This document shows, piece by piece, positions 9,488-19,900 of a stretch of 64,000 nt of DNA; within the stretch, counting starts at the first letter, position 1; every line of letters starts with the position of its first letter. This DNA is from Tenacibaculum mesophilum (GTDB taxonomy: Bacteria > Bacteroidota > Bacteroidia > Flavobacteriales > Flavobacteriaceae). Both the position numbers and the translations under genes were made by a program. The stretch covers positions 1,916,001-1,980,000 of the forward strand of contig NZ_CP032544.1 of NCBI RefSeq assembly GCF_003867075.1, written 5' to 3'. The notes under the pieces are model-generated. The model was not told the origin of the DNA, ran no database searches, and worked only from the letters and a program-made list of their open reading frames with translations.

Positions 9488-10057
9488 TTATTTGCTAGGC
9501 TTTAAAGAGTTTAAATTATTTATAATCATATATTCAAGTAAGACTTCTCTTGGGTAATTTTTAAATAAGTTGTCAGCATTAAACAATCTCCCTTCTAAAT
9601 TACTTAGATACAATTTACTAAATAGCTCAAGATCTACATCTTTCCTTATTTCTCCGTTTACTTTAGCCTCTTCTAGTAAATTTATCACATCTTTAGATAC
9701 AACATTCTTCGTTACTTCTATATAGGCATCATAGGCATTGGGATAGTATTTTTTTAATCCAAAAATAAAAGAAGGTTTAAACTTTATTACGTATTTAAAA
9801 ATTACCTCATATATTTCTATTATTTTATTTAATGCTGATTTATCAGATTTTAAAATAGGTTCTATATCAATTTTAAATTCATTTATTAATTCTTTGATAC
9901 TTTCAATTATCAATTCTTCTTTTGAAGAAAAGCATGCATAAATAGTTTTTTTTGAAATTCCAAGTAACTCAGCTATTTCATCCATTGTAGTATGCTTACT
10001 ACCAAATGCTATAAATTTTTCTTTTGCAACATTGATAAGTTTTTCCCTATTATTCAT
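9488..10057 (-). CDS. TetR/AcrR-family transcriptional regulator
   Basis: This regulator has 189 residues from the ATG at 10057. The frame also opens at a TTG two codons earlier, but the ATG follows an AGTAGGG stretch that could serve as ribosome-binding site. The N-terminal helix-turn-helix reads T-M-D-E-I-A-E-L-L-G-I-S-K-K-T-I-Y-A-C-F, followed by S-S-K-E-E-L, the usual TetR pattern. The rest is a helical ligand and dimerisation domain. It is the last gene of the efflux operon, 13 bases after the outer-membrane-factor stop, so it probably senses a pump substrate or tunes the operon. Unusually, a different regulator heads the same operon. Confidence 0.9.
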   Translation of the reverse strand: MNNREKLINVAKEKFIAFGSKHTTMDEIAELLGISKKTIYACFSSKEELIIESIKELINEFKIDIEPILKSDKSALNKIIEIYEVIFKYVIKFKPSFIFGLKKYYPNAYDAYIEVTKNVVSKDVINLLEEAKVNGEIRKDVDLELFSKLYLSNLEGRLFNADNLFKNYPREVLLEYMIINNLNSLKPSK

Positions 10058-10070
10058 AATCAACCCTACT

Positions 10071-11471
10071 TTATTTCCATCCTCCTCCTAAAGCTTTATA
10101 TATATTTACTGTACTTAATAATTGATTTAATTTGTTATTTATAACGTTTATTTCTGCGTTCAAAACTCTTTCTCTTGCTGTTAATAAATCAAGATAATTT
10201 GCATACCCATTTTTTAACAATTCCTCAGAGTTAGTTTCTGCTCTTCGTAAAGCTTCAACCTCATTTTGTCTGTATTCAAACTTCTCGGTTTCAGCATTAT
10301 AATCGAAAAGTGCATTTGAAACCTCATTCCCTGCTGTTAACAAAGTCTTTTTGAAACTTAACAATGCTTGTTCTTGTTGTGCCTTAGCTACATCGTGCTG
10401 CGTTTTTATTTTTCTTTGATTAAAGATAGGCTGTGTTAAGCCTCCTATAATATTAGCAAATAAGGAATTGGTACTTAGTAATTCATCTAAATCTAAACTC
10501 TGAAAACCACCTGTTGCAGTTAAAGTTAACGATGGATAGAAATTACTTTTAGCAACATTTGTCATTTCAAAAGCATTAATTAATCCATATTCAGCAGCCA
10601 TTACATCTGGCCTGTTTCTTAACAAAATAGTAGGAACACCTAGTTTTATAGTAACATCTAACTCTTGTTGTGAAAGTTTACTTCTTTTAACAACTACTGA
10701 TGTTCTTCCTAATAGCAAGTTTAAGGCATTTTCTGTTTTAAAAATAGAAGCTTCTAAATCTACCTTTAACGCTTTTGCATTGTTATATTGTGCTATATTT
10801 TGGTCTACAGCTACTTGATTAACCTGACCTGCTTCTTTTAAAGCTTTAATAGTATTTACACTACTCTCTCTGGTTTCAATAGTTTGTTCAGTAATTTCTA
10901 ATTGAGCATCTAAAGCTACTAACTGATAATAGGTAGTTGCTATTGCTGAAACTAATTGAGTTTTTACTGCTTGGTGAGCAGCTACACTTTGTAAATATGC
11001 TGCTTTTCCTGCTCGTTTATTACTTCGTATTTTACCCCATATATCAGCTTCCCAAGAAAGGTTTCCTGTAATTTCATATTGATCTATACTACCATTAAAA
11101 AAAGATCCAAACTGACTGTTTTTTGCTAATTCTTGATGTGTAGCTTTTGCTCCTACACTTAAAGTAGGTAAATACCCTGCTTTACCTTGTTTCATGTAAG
11201 CTTCAGCAGCAGCCATTTGTTGTATGGCTACACGGATATCTAAGTTATTCTGAAGTCCTTCATCAATGTATTCTTTCAAATGAGCATCAGTAAACATATC
11301 TTTCCAAGACACATCTGCCATTGAGATACTGTCTTTTGGTAAATTATCTGTTCTATACAAATGTTCTGTTTCTTTTAACTCAGGTCGCACATAATCCTTC
11401 GCTACGAAACAACTTTGTAGGGTTGTAGCCATAATGACTACAACCAAAGTTTTATTTAAAATAAATTTCAT
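10071..11471 (-). CDS. RND efflux outer membrane factor (TolC/NodT family lipoprotein)
   Basis: This 466-residue outer-membrane channel belongs to a tripartite efflux pump. The N-terminus ends in T-T-L-Q-S-C, a lipobox with the lipidated cysteine near residue 21. The Y-V-R-P-E-L start of the mature protein and the later motif L-G-V-P-T-I-L-L-R-N-R-P-D-V are typical of the NodT subgroup. The two halves each carry the alpha-helical coiled segments expected for TolC-type proteins. The gene begins two bases after the pump gene ends, so translational coupling is likely. Confidence 0.93.
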   Translation of the reverse strand: MKFILNKTLVVVIMATTLQSCFVAKDYVRPELKETEHLYRTDNLPKDSISMADVSWKDMFTDAHLKEYIDEGLQNNLDIRVAIQQMAAAEAYMKQGKAGYLPTLSVGAKATHQELAKNSQFGSFFNGSIDQYEITGNLSWEADIWGKIRSNKRAGKAAYLQSVAAHQAVKTQLVSAIATTYYQLVALDAQLEITEQTIETRESSVNTIKALKEAGQVNQVAVDQNIAQYNNAKALKVDLEASIFKTENALNLLLGRTSVVVKRSKLSQQELDVTIKLGVPTILLRNRPDVMAAEYGLINAFEMTNVAKSNFYPSLTLTATGGFQSLDLDELLSTNSLFANIIGGLTQPIFNQRKIKTQHDVAKAQQEQALLSFKKTLLTAGNEVSNALFDYNAETEKFEYRQNEVEALRRAETNSEELLKNGYANYLDLLTARERVLNAEINVINNKLNQLLSTVNIYKALGGGWK

Positions 11472-11473
11472 AA

Positions 11474-14400
11474 TTAATCTTCTTTAATTTCAACAACAGC
11501 TGGTTTACTTGATACTTTTTCTTGTAACCATTGGAATATTACAAATAATACAGGAATAACAAATACCCCTATTAAAGTACCAATTAATAATCCTCCTGCA
11601 GCACCGGTACCGATAGAATTATTCCCTTCAGCTCCTACTCCTTTTGCTAACACTAATGGTAATAACCCTAGAATAAAGGCAAAAGAAGTCATTAAAATAG
11701 GTCTTAAACGTACTTTTGCTCCCTCAATAGCAGCATCGTATAAGCTATTTCCTTGCTTACGACGCTGTATTGCGAACTCTACAATAAGAATCGCATTCTT
11801 AGCCAACAATCCTAGTAACATAATTAAAGCTATTTGGAAATAGATGTTATTTTCTAACCCTGCTAAATATGTTGTATAATATGCTCCTGCTACCCCAATT
11901 GGTAATGATAAAATTACTGATAGTGGTAATAGATAACTCTCGTATTGTGCTGCTAATAAGAAATACACAAACAGAATACTAATCATAAAAATAATGGTAG
12001 ATTGTCCTGATGATGCTATCTCTTCTCTAGTGATTCCAGAATAAGCAACACTATATCCTTCTGGTAAATTATTTTCTGCTAAACTATTTATTTTAGTAAT
12101 TGCGTCTCCTGTACTGAATCCTGGTGTGATTCCTCCATTTACTGTTACTGAATTGAACAGGTTGAAACGATTAACTGTTTGTGGTCCATATACACGTTCT
12201 AAACTAACAAATTGAGAGATTGGTGTCATTTCTCCACTTGGTGTTTTTATAAACATGCTATTTAAGCTTTCTTCATTTATTCTGTCTTCAGGCAACGATT
12301 GTACGAAAACTCTAAATTGTTTTCCAAATCTACTAAAGTCAGCTGCATAATTTCCTCCAATATATCCTTGTAAAGCTGAAAGGATAGCACTTGTTGATAC
12401 TCCTGCTTCTTTAGCTCTTTCTACATTTATATCTAGTTCTAACTGAGGGAATCCAGTGTCAAAAGAGTTAGAAGCAAACGCTATTTCTGGTTGTTGATTT
12501 AACAAACCAACAAATTGTTTGGCTGTTGCATCCATTTCTGTTAATGGTTTGGCTGCACGATCTAGTAATCTCATTTCAAAACCGTCTGCACTACCAAAAC
12601 CTGGTACACTTGGTGGGGTAAAGAAAATAATGTTTGCATCTGGTATCATAGCTGCTTTACCAAAAAGTTGACCTACTATACTTTTAACTGATTCAGCATC
12701 ACTTTCTCTTTCACTCCAATCTTCCAGAATAATAAAGCCCATTGCGTACGAACTTCCTTCTCCTGAGAAAAAGTTTCTTCCACTAATAAACGATGCCCCT
12801 TTGATTCCTTCTATTTCTTTAATACTTTCATATAACTTTTCTGTTACTTTATACGATCTATCTAAAGAAGAACCTGCAGGTAATTCAGCATTCATAAAGA
12901 CTACACCTCTATCTTCCGAAGGTACAAATCCTGTAGGTATCGTATTACTTGCCCATACAATAGCCAAAACACTTAACCCTAAAATACCTGCTGTTACCCA
13001 TTTGTGCTTTACTAAAAACCCTAAAGATTTAGTATATTTATTAGTTACCGCATTAAATCCTGCATTAAATGCATCATAAAATCGCTGTAATAGTCCTTTT
13101 TTCTTGTGAGTATCGTTATGTGGTTTTAATAGTAATGCGCTTAAAGCTGGTGTTAGTGTTAGTGCGTTTACTGCTGAAATTAAAATAGCAACCATTAGTG
13201 TTACCCCAAATTGCTCATAGAATACTCCTGATGGACCTTGTATAAACGTAATTGGTACAAAAACCGCCACCATTACTAACGTAATAGACACAATAGCACC
13301 ACTGATTTCACTCATCGCTGAAATTGATGCTTTTTTTGCACTTTCTGCTCCATCTTCCAGTTTAGCATGCACCGCCTCTACTACTACAATAGCATCATCT
13401 ACCACAATTCCAATTGCTAAAATTAAAGCGAATAGGGTTAATAAGTTGATAGAGTACCCAAATAGATTTAAGAAAAAGAAGGTACCAATAATTGATACTG
13501 GAACCGCTATTGCGGGTATTAAGGTAGACTTAAAATCTTGTAAGAAGATAAATACTACTACAAACACTAACAAAAAGGCTTCTATTAAAGTACTTTTTAC
13601 TTTGTTTACAGATGCTGTTAAGAATTTATTGGTATCATAATTAATAATGTAATCTAATCCTTCAGGAAAATCTTTCTTTAAATCTTCTAGTTTTACATAG
13701 ATGTTTTCAATAATTTCTTGTGCATTAGATCCAGGTGTTTGAAAAACACCAAAGTTAAGTGCTGGATTCCCGTTTGTACGTGATAATGACGAATATGAAA
13801 ATGCATCTAGCTCTACTTTTGCTACATCTTTAACACGTAAAAACTGCCCATTCCCTAGAGCTTTTACAACAACGTTTTCGTATTCTTTTGCAGTTTTGTA
13901 TCGTCCTTTATATTTAATTACATATTCAAAAGACTCTCCTGAGTTTTGTCCTAAAGACCCAGCTGCTGCCTCTAAACTTTGTTCATTAATCGCTGCAATT
14001 ACTTCTCTAGGTTCTAACTTATAAGATGCCATTTTTGCTGGGTCTAACCACACTCGCATCGAATAGTCTTTTGCCCCAAACACGTTTACTGCTCCTACCC
14101 CTGATACACGTTGTAATTCTGGTTTTACGTTTATATTTAAGTAATTTTGAATAAAAACATCATCATACTCAGGATTTGTAGAGTAAACTGCAGCATATAA
14201 TAATGCTGAGTTTTGTTGTTTTGCTGTAATAACTCCTGCTCTTGTTACCTCAGAAGGTAATAACGCATTGGCTCTAGCGACTCTGTTTTGTACGTTTACA
14301 GCTGCAATATCTGGATCATATCCCTGTTCAAAGAAAACTTGAATACTTGCTGTACCTGTATTACTTGCAGTAGAAGTCATGTAGGTCATTCCTTCTACTC

Positions 14401-14611
14401 CGTTTATTTGTTCTTCTATAGGAACAATAACACTTTCTAAAATTGTTTCGGCACTAGCTCCTGGATAAGAAGCAGTAACCTGCACCGTTGGTGGTGCAAT
14501 ATCTGGATATTGCGTTACCGGTAATTGTGTTAATGACAGTACTCCTAATATTACTATAATAATAGAAATTACTGTAGAGAGTACCGGACGCTCTATAAAT
14601 TTTTGTAACAT
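11474..14611 (-). CDS. HAE1-family RND efflux pump, inner membrane subunit (AcrB-like)
   Basis: This 1045-residue protein has the normal AcrB length. Its N-terminus (F-I-E-R-P-V-L-S-T-V-I-S) is the first transmembrane helix of hydrophobe/amphiphile efflux pumps. The fourth helix carries the paired aspartates of the proton relay in GIVVDDAIVVVE, and the later helix has G-L-L-A-K-N-A-I-L-I-V-E with the relay lysine. Two large periplasmic porter/docking segments sit between helices 1-2 and 7-8. It exports amphiphilic drugs, bile-salt-like compounds or self-made toxins using proton flow; the substrate cannot be read from sequence. It lies between the adaptor (15 bases upstream) and the outer-membrane factor (two bases downstream). 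Confidence 0.96.
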   Translation of the reverse strand: MLQKFIERPVLSTVISIIIVILGVLSLTQLPVTQYPDIAPPTVQVTASYPGASAETILESVIVPIEEQINGVEGMTYMTSTASNTGTASIQVFFEQGYDPDIAAVNVQNRVARANALLPSEVTRAGVITAKQQNSALLYAAVYSTNPEYDDVFIQNYLNINVKPELQRVSGVGAVNVFGAKDYSMRVWLDPAKMASYKLEPREVIAAINEQSLEAAAGSLGQNSGESFEYVIKYKGRYKTAKEYENVVVKALGNGQFLRVKDVAKVELDAFSYSSLSRTNGNPALNFGVFQTPGSNAQEIIENIYVKLEDLKKDFPEGLDYIINYDTNKFLTASVNKVKSTLIEAFLLVFVVVFIFLQDFKSTLIPAIAVPVSIIGTFFFLNLFGYSINLLTLFALILAIGIVVDDAIVVVEAVHAKLEDGAESAKKASISAMSEISGAIVSITLVMVAVFVPITFIQGPSGVFYEQFGVTLMVAILISAVNALTLTPALSALLLKPHNDTHKKKGLLQRFYDAFNAGFNAVTNKYTKSLGFLVKHKWVTAGILGLSVLAIVWASNTIPTGFVPSEDRGVVFMNAELPAGSSLDRSYKVTEKLYESIKEIEGIKGASFISGRNFFSGEGSSYAMGFIILEDWSERESDAESVKSIVGQLFGKAAMIPDANIIFFTPPSVPGFGSADGFEMRLLDRAAKPLTEMDATAKQFVGLLNQQPEIAFASNSFDTGFPQLELDINVERAKEAGVSTSAILSALQGYIGGNYAADFSRFGKQFRVFVQSLPEDRINEESLNSMFIKTPSGEMTPISQFVSLERVYGPQTVNRFNLFNSVTVNGGITPGFSTGDAITKINSLAENNLPEGYSVAYSGITREEIASSGQSTIIFMISILFVYFLLAAQYESYLLPLSVILSLPIGVAGAYYTTYLAGLENNIYFQIALIMLLGLLAKNAILIVEFAIQRRKQGNSLYDAAIEGAKVRLRPILMTSFAFILGLLPLVLAKGVGAEGNNSIGTGAAGGLLIGTLIGVFVIPVLFVIFQWLQEKVSSKPAVVEIKED

Positions 14612-14626
14612 AACTGGTTTTATTAA

Positions 14627-15748
14627 TTATTTAAATACCGTATCGAATGAATTTACTATGCTATCTAAAGGCGTAGGAATAGGTTTTATTTTTGCTCCAG
14701 ATCGAACTTTATTTAAGCCTTTAGCTAAGATTGTTTGTTCTGTTGTTAACCCTGATTTTACTACATAAAGCTTTCCTATTTGGGCTTCAACTTCAATAGT
14801 TTTTTCTGCCAAAGAATCATTATTTACGATATAAACATATACCTTACCTTGACGCTCAAATGTAGATTCTGATGGTATAACCAACGCATCATTATGCTCT
14901 TGAGGTATTAAAATTGTACCACTACTTCCATTACGTAGCAAACCTGCTTTATTATCAAATTTTGCTCTAAAACTGATAGTTCCTGTTTGCTGATTTATAT
15001 CACCAGCAATGGTTTCAATGGCTCCTGTTTGCTCATACTCTTTACCATTAGCTAATAATAATTTTACTGGTGGTAACTTTTTTATTTTCTCATCCATTGT
15101 CTCTCCTTCAGCGGAAGAGATAAAGTTTAAAAACTCTTTTTCATTCATAGAAAAATATGCATATACATTTTTTATAGAAGCTACTTTTGTAAGTGGCATT
15201 GCACTTTGTGCACTTACCAAAGCACCTTTTCTATAATTAATTGAACCTACAAACCCGTTTACAGGACTTTTTATATTTGCGTAGTTAATATTAGCTATAA
15301 CACTATTATATGTACTTTTAGCCTGTGCCAAATTAGCTTTTGCCGTTTCTAATTGTACTGGACTAATAATATTTTTTTCTACTAATGGTTTTAGCTTATT
15401 AACTTCTACTTGTGCTGTGTTTACAACTGCTTTTGCCGCTTCAGCATCTTGACTTAATGATTGCGTTTCTAACTTAAACAACAATTGTCCTTGTTTAACC
15501 TTTTGACCTTCTTTTACCAAAACGTTTTTTACATATCCAGAAACTTTAGGTCTTATTTCACTATTTACTTCTCCTTCAATAGTTACAGGATATTGTTGGT
15601 AATTTGTTATTGATTTTTTTGCAACCTTTACTACTGGAAAAGGTAGCGTTGGCATTTGTTGTTGTTTTTGTTGTTGTTTTTCACAACTTGTAAAAAATAA
15701 TGCAACAATGCTAAGAATAGCAATACCGTATATGTGTTGATATTTCAT
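14627..15748 (-). CDS. RND efflux periplasmic adaptor (membrane fusion protein)
   Basis: This 373-residue adaptor joins the pump to the outer-membrane channel. The signal peptide ends in A-L-F-F-T-S-C, a lipobox, so it is probably a lipoprotein. Next come a glutamine-rich linker, the split biotinyl-lipoyl domain (around G-Y-V-K-N-V-L-V-K-E-G-Q-K-V-K-Q-G-Q-L-L-F), a coiled hairpin (about 95-150), and the second lipoyl half (P-V-N-G-F-V-G). A beta-barrel domain with G-T-I-S-F-R-A-K-F-D-N and a C-terminal membrane-proximal domain complete it. It is the second gene of the operon, 15 bases after the regulator. Confidence 0.94.
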   Translation of the reverse strand: MKYQHIYGIAILSIVALFFTSCEKQQQKQQQMPTLPFPVVKVAKKSITNYQQYPVTIEGEVNSEIRPKVSGYVKNVLVKEGQKVKQGQLLFKLETQSLSQDAEAAKAVVNTAQVEVNKLKPLVEKNIISPVQLETAKANLAQAKSTYNSVIANINYANIKSPVNGFVGSINYRKGALVSAQSAMPLTKVASIKNVYAYFSMNEKEFLNFISSAEGETMDEKIKKLPPVKLLLANGKEYEQTGAIETIAGDINQQTGTISFRAKFDNKAGLLRNGSSGTILIPQEHNDALVIPSESTFERQGKVYVYIVNNDSLAEKTIEVEAQIGKLYVVKSGLTTEQTILAKGLNKVRSGAKIKPIPTPLDSIVNSFDTVFK

Positions 15749-15763
15749 TTTATGTATATATAG

Positions 15764-16258
15764 TTATTGTTTGTGGTTTATAATTTTTTCTTTTAATTTA
15801 GTTACAGACGCAATTGCTCCATCTAAAAACTCAATAAAACTATCGTGGAAATCAAGATCAAATCTATCTTCTTCTTTTAGAGTTTTGTTAATGTCTTCTT
15901 TGTATTCTTTAACTTCTATGTGTAGTTCTTTTTCTCCTTCCCACTCTTCTATCATATTACTTATTCCTTTTAGCATTGTATCGCTATTTAGAATAAAGTA
16001 TTTTTTTCTATCGCCTGTTTTTGTAAAGTAACTTACTTGTTTTAAACCTTGTAAATGATTAAGGTGTGTTGAAATTGTGCTTTTACTAGCACAAAGACCA
16101 GATACTAAATCTTCAAAGGTTGCTCCTTGTTTTCCTGTTAAAATAATATGTGAAAGTATTCTTGCTGCAACTGGGGCTAACTGTTCTTTTTTTTCTAAAA
16201 AAATTCCCAATTTCTCTACCAATTCACATTTTTTCTTTTCTACTTGATTCATCTCCAT
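15764..16258 (-). CDS. GbsR/MarR-type transcriptional regulator heading the efflux operon
   Basis: This winged-helix regulator has 164 residues from the ATG at 16258. The frame extends to a TTG at 16297, but that lies inside the operator and upstream of the predicted transcription start. The core reads A-R-I-L-S-H-I-I-L-T-G-K-Q-G-A-T-F-E-D-L with the recognition helix region C-A-S-K-S-T-I-S-T-H-L-N-H-L, as in the GbsR/MarR group. A helical dimerisation tail follows. It lies 15 bases before the adaptor gene. The perfect inverted repeat in its own promoter suggests it represses the operon and itself until a pump substrate binds. Confidence 0.88.
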   Translation of the reverse strand: MEMNQVEKKKCELVEKLGIFLEKKEQLAPVAARILSHIILTGKQGATFEDLVSGLCASKSTISTHLNHLQGLKQVSYFTKTGDRKKYFILNSDTMLKGISNMIEEWEGEKELHIEVKEYKEDINKTLKEEDRFDLDFHDSFIEFLDGAIASVTKLKEKIINHKQ

Positions 16259-16265
16259 AAAAAAT

Positions 16266-16309
16266 TTGCATGCAAAAATAACTTCAGTTCGGAACAAACC
16301 GAACTAATC
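16266..16309 (-). promoter_or_regulatory. Efflux operon promoter with inverted-repeat operator
   Basis: A perfect dyad AGTTCGG-N6-CCGAACT lies at 16286-16305. On the minus strand a TATTTTTG at 16280-16273 matches the Bacteroidota -7 box TAnnTTTG, and a TTCG lies 19 bases upstream as a weak -33 box within the dyad. The operator thus covers the -33 box and much of the spacer. Predicted transcription starts near 16266, eight bases before the ATG at 16258. Autoregulation by the adjacent GbsR/MarR protein is inferred. Confidence 0.7.
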
Positions 16310-16938
16310 GAAGTTAAAAAAATGTTAATACATTCTTAATACACTTTCCTTTATTCTATCATCTCTATTTTCAAAGCTTACAAAAGCTACTAACAAACTC
16401 TCTTTCTTTTGTTTATAATATTTTTTTTCACTATCTTCACAAAAGATCTAAAAGAAATTTATTATGATGTAATTAAAAGTTATAATTTTTTCTCCCCTTA
16501 AAGTTAAAATACTGTTGACTGTTAATAATGCATTATTAACTGTTGTAAACTAGGTAAGCTTTTTTAAGTTTTACTGAGAATATGTTTAAGCTATTTTTAA
16601 TTTAAGTCTCTCGTGTTATGATTATTTATTTTTTTTCTTATTCAAAAGGTTAGCTATAATTAAACTATTAGTTTTTCCTTAATCCATATTCCACATACTG
16701 CTATACTAATAATTAACTATACAGTTACTTTTAAGATTTTCATTAACCTGAAATTCATAAGTAATTATTATTTAGAATTATTAATAGCTCTATAAAAAAA
16801 CCTGAATTACTATTTGTTGTATTAGTAAATAAAAACTAAACATGTTTACTAAACTACAAATCGCATAATACTATCCTTGCTTACCAACCACTAATTAAAG
16901 CTTGATAGTTATTTATAACACCTAACTAGTCAACTATT
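16310..16938. other. Non-coding gap with a 20-bp perfect palindrome
   Basis: This is about 630 bp of very AT-rich DNA between the divergent efflux operon and the second surface-protein gene. No convincing gene is present. A perfect 20-bp palindrome, GTTAATAATG followed by its inverse CATTATTAAC, lies at 16521-16540. No exact TAnnTTTG box was found on the plus strand for the downstream gene, so its promoter remains unplaced. Confidence 0.5.
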
Positions 16939-19900
16939 ATGAAAAGAATTACTCTAACGTATTTACTCTTACTAAAAAATTATAAAAGATTCAAATTTGT
17001 TGAATTAATATTATTGCTCTTAGTATTATCCTCTTTTGTCAAAAAAGAAAATTCGAGTAATAATAATATTAATTATTCTCCTCCCATTACTGTTCCCTGT
17101 AATACCGATGCTCCTATTGCTATCTCTTCATCTAGTTTCACTGATTTAACTGTAACTGAAAATACTAATGGACTTTGTTTATTGGGTTGCGGTATTTCAA
17201 ACCTCAACAATTTGACAGACACAAATCTTTCAAACTACACTACTATTTCTACACTTTTAGGTTTAGGTGTAACTCATACAATAACAGTAACAGATAATAC
17301 CACGGATGAATTTTTTGAAGGAGGAAGCTATGCCGGTTTTTTAATAGAAAATGGCTCTGTTGCTCAAATAGATTTACTAGGAGCTATTACCATAAGAACC
17401 TACCTAAACGGTGTTCCTCAAGAAACTAATTCAGGAGCTTCGTTAGTAACACTTGGTAGTTCTCTATTAAATAATGATCAATTCTACGTGGGGTTTTACA
17501 CTACTTTAGACTACGATAGCATTGAAGTTTCAATAGCTAGTTTAGCAGGTATTGCTTCTAGTACTAATATTTATTATCCGGTTACTAATAGTTTTTGTGT
17601 TGGCCCTAATTTAGAACCCAATACTCCTACTTTGATTAATAAACCTGATTTTCCTGCTCGTGTAGTTGACGAACATACTGGAATGGGAGGTGTTTTAAAT
17701 GTTGGTAGCGTAACCAATACTAATGCTGCGGTAGACTCTAATAGCAACTCATACACTAGTATTGATTTTACTTTAGGTGTTATAGCTACTGGAAGTATGT
17801 CTATAAAAGATGAGCTGACAAATTATCCTGCACAAACGTATGTAGGCTTTGACATTGAAAATGCTTCTGTTTTAAATCTTGAACTACTTGATGGAATTAC
17901 CATAACAACTTATTTAGATGGTGTTCAACAGGAAGTAAAAACAGGTAGCTCTGAATTATTATCGGTAGACAGTGGTTTATTATTTACTGGTACTGAACGC
18001 TCTCAAGTAGGTTTTGTTACTTCATTACCTTTTGATGAAGCTCAATTATCCATTCAACAAACTCTTACTTTAGACTTAGGGAGTACTCGAGTTTATGGTC
18101 TTATATTAGAGGCTTTTAGCGAAGGGAATTTAAACTGTGATACTGCTACATTATTAAACAATCCTTCTCAACCTGTAATAATTAATAACACAAACACTGG
18201 TGTAAACGGAGTAGCTTGTGTAGCTTGTGAAGTAGATAACGCAACAAATGTTATTAGCGAAAGTGAATCTGACTTTGCTATGATAAATGTAACTGCTGGT
18301 GTTGCAAGTACAGCTTCTATTTCAGTTGAAAATGTTCTAAGTAATTTTCCTTCTGGAAGCGCTGCTGGTTTTGTTATTAGGGATACAAATGACCTTTTAC
18401 AATTAGATTTATTAAATTCTCTAACTATAACAACTTATTTAGATGGTTCAGTACAAGAAACACAATCTGGAAACAATTTACTAGCTCTCGAAGCATTAGG
18501 TTTAATAAATATAACTCCTTCTACAACTAATGGTTTTTATTTGGTTGGCTTTTCTACTTCACTTGAATATGATGAAATTCAACTTACAGTTAGTTCACTC
18601 GCTGCTACTATTAATAGCATTGAGGTTTATGGTAGTTATGTAGACAATTCCATAAAAATATTAGGTAACACAACAAAAGAAACCTCTATCGGAGCTTCAG
18701 ATGGAAGCATTTCTTTATCCGTATCTGGAGGAACACCTCCTTACACTTATCTATGGAGCCCCGGAGACCAAACATCTTCCTCTATTTCTGGATTAACTCA
18801 AGGAAGCTATAATGTAACAGTAACAGATGCTAGCGGATGTCAATCAACAGCAGAGTATATTATTTATACAGACGGAGTACAATACCCTGTTCCCTGTAAT
18901 ACAGAAAATCCTGTAGCAGTAACAAATGATAATTTTACAGATTTAACAGTAGATGAAAACACTTCTGGACTCTGTGTAGTAGGTTGTGGCATTTCAGATG
19001 CTAGCAACATTATAGACACAGATCCTTCTAACTTTGCTTCTGTATCAACACTTATTGGTCTTGGAGTAACACATACATTAACTGTAACTGATAATACAGC
19101 TAGCGAGTTTATCGAATCAGGTGGTTATGCAGGTTTCTTAATAGAAAACATTTCCATTCTTCAAGCTGATCTTTTAAATGCTATTACCATAACAACCTAT
19201 CTTGACGGTGTACAACAAGAAACTAACACAAGTACTTCTTTACTTGCTTTAGACAGTCCTATTTTAGGTCAAGATCAATTTTATGTCGGCTTTTACACCT
19301 CTATGAATTATGATGCTGTTGAAATCTCTATTTCAAGTTTAGCAGGAGTTGCTTCAACAACTAATGTTTATGCTGCCGTAACTAATAGATTTTGTGAAGG
19401 ACCTGAGTTAGCTTGTAATACCGCTACCCAACTTACTAAACCAAACTTTCCTGTAAGAGCTGTAGAAGAACACACAGGAACTGGAGGGCTTTTAACACTA
19501 GGAAGTGTTAACAACACAAATAATGCTATTGATTCTGATACTTCAAACTATGCTTCTATAGATTTATTAGCAGGTGTTGCAGGTACAGCTACTATAGCCT
19601 ATAAAAATGAAATTACCGATTACACCGCAAATACTTTTGCTGGTTTTGACATTGAAAATACTACACTTTTAAACACTCAATTGTTTGATGCTATAACCAT
19701 TTCAACCTATTTAGATGGAACACTTGTTGAATCTAAAACAGGCACAACCGAATTGCTCCCAATTTATTCTGGTTTATTATTAACGGGAAGTGAATCTGTA
19801 CGATTAGGGTTTATTACTACCGCTCCTTTTGATGAAGTACAACTTTCTATGACACAAACTCTTTCTTTAAACCTAGGTAGTACCAGAGTTTATGGAATGG

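Noticed and set aside
16259..16297. Upstream TTG start for the GbsR/MarR regulator
   Set aside because: It would place the start codon within the operator and before the predicted transcription start; the ATG at 16258 fits the promoter.
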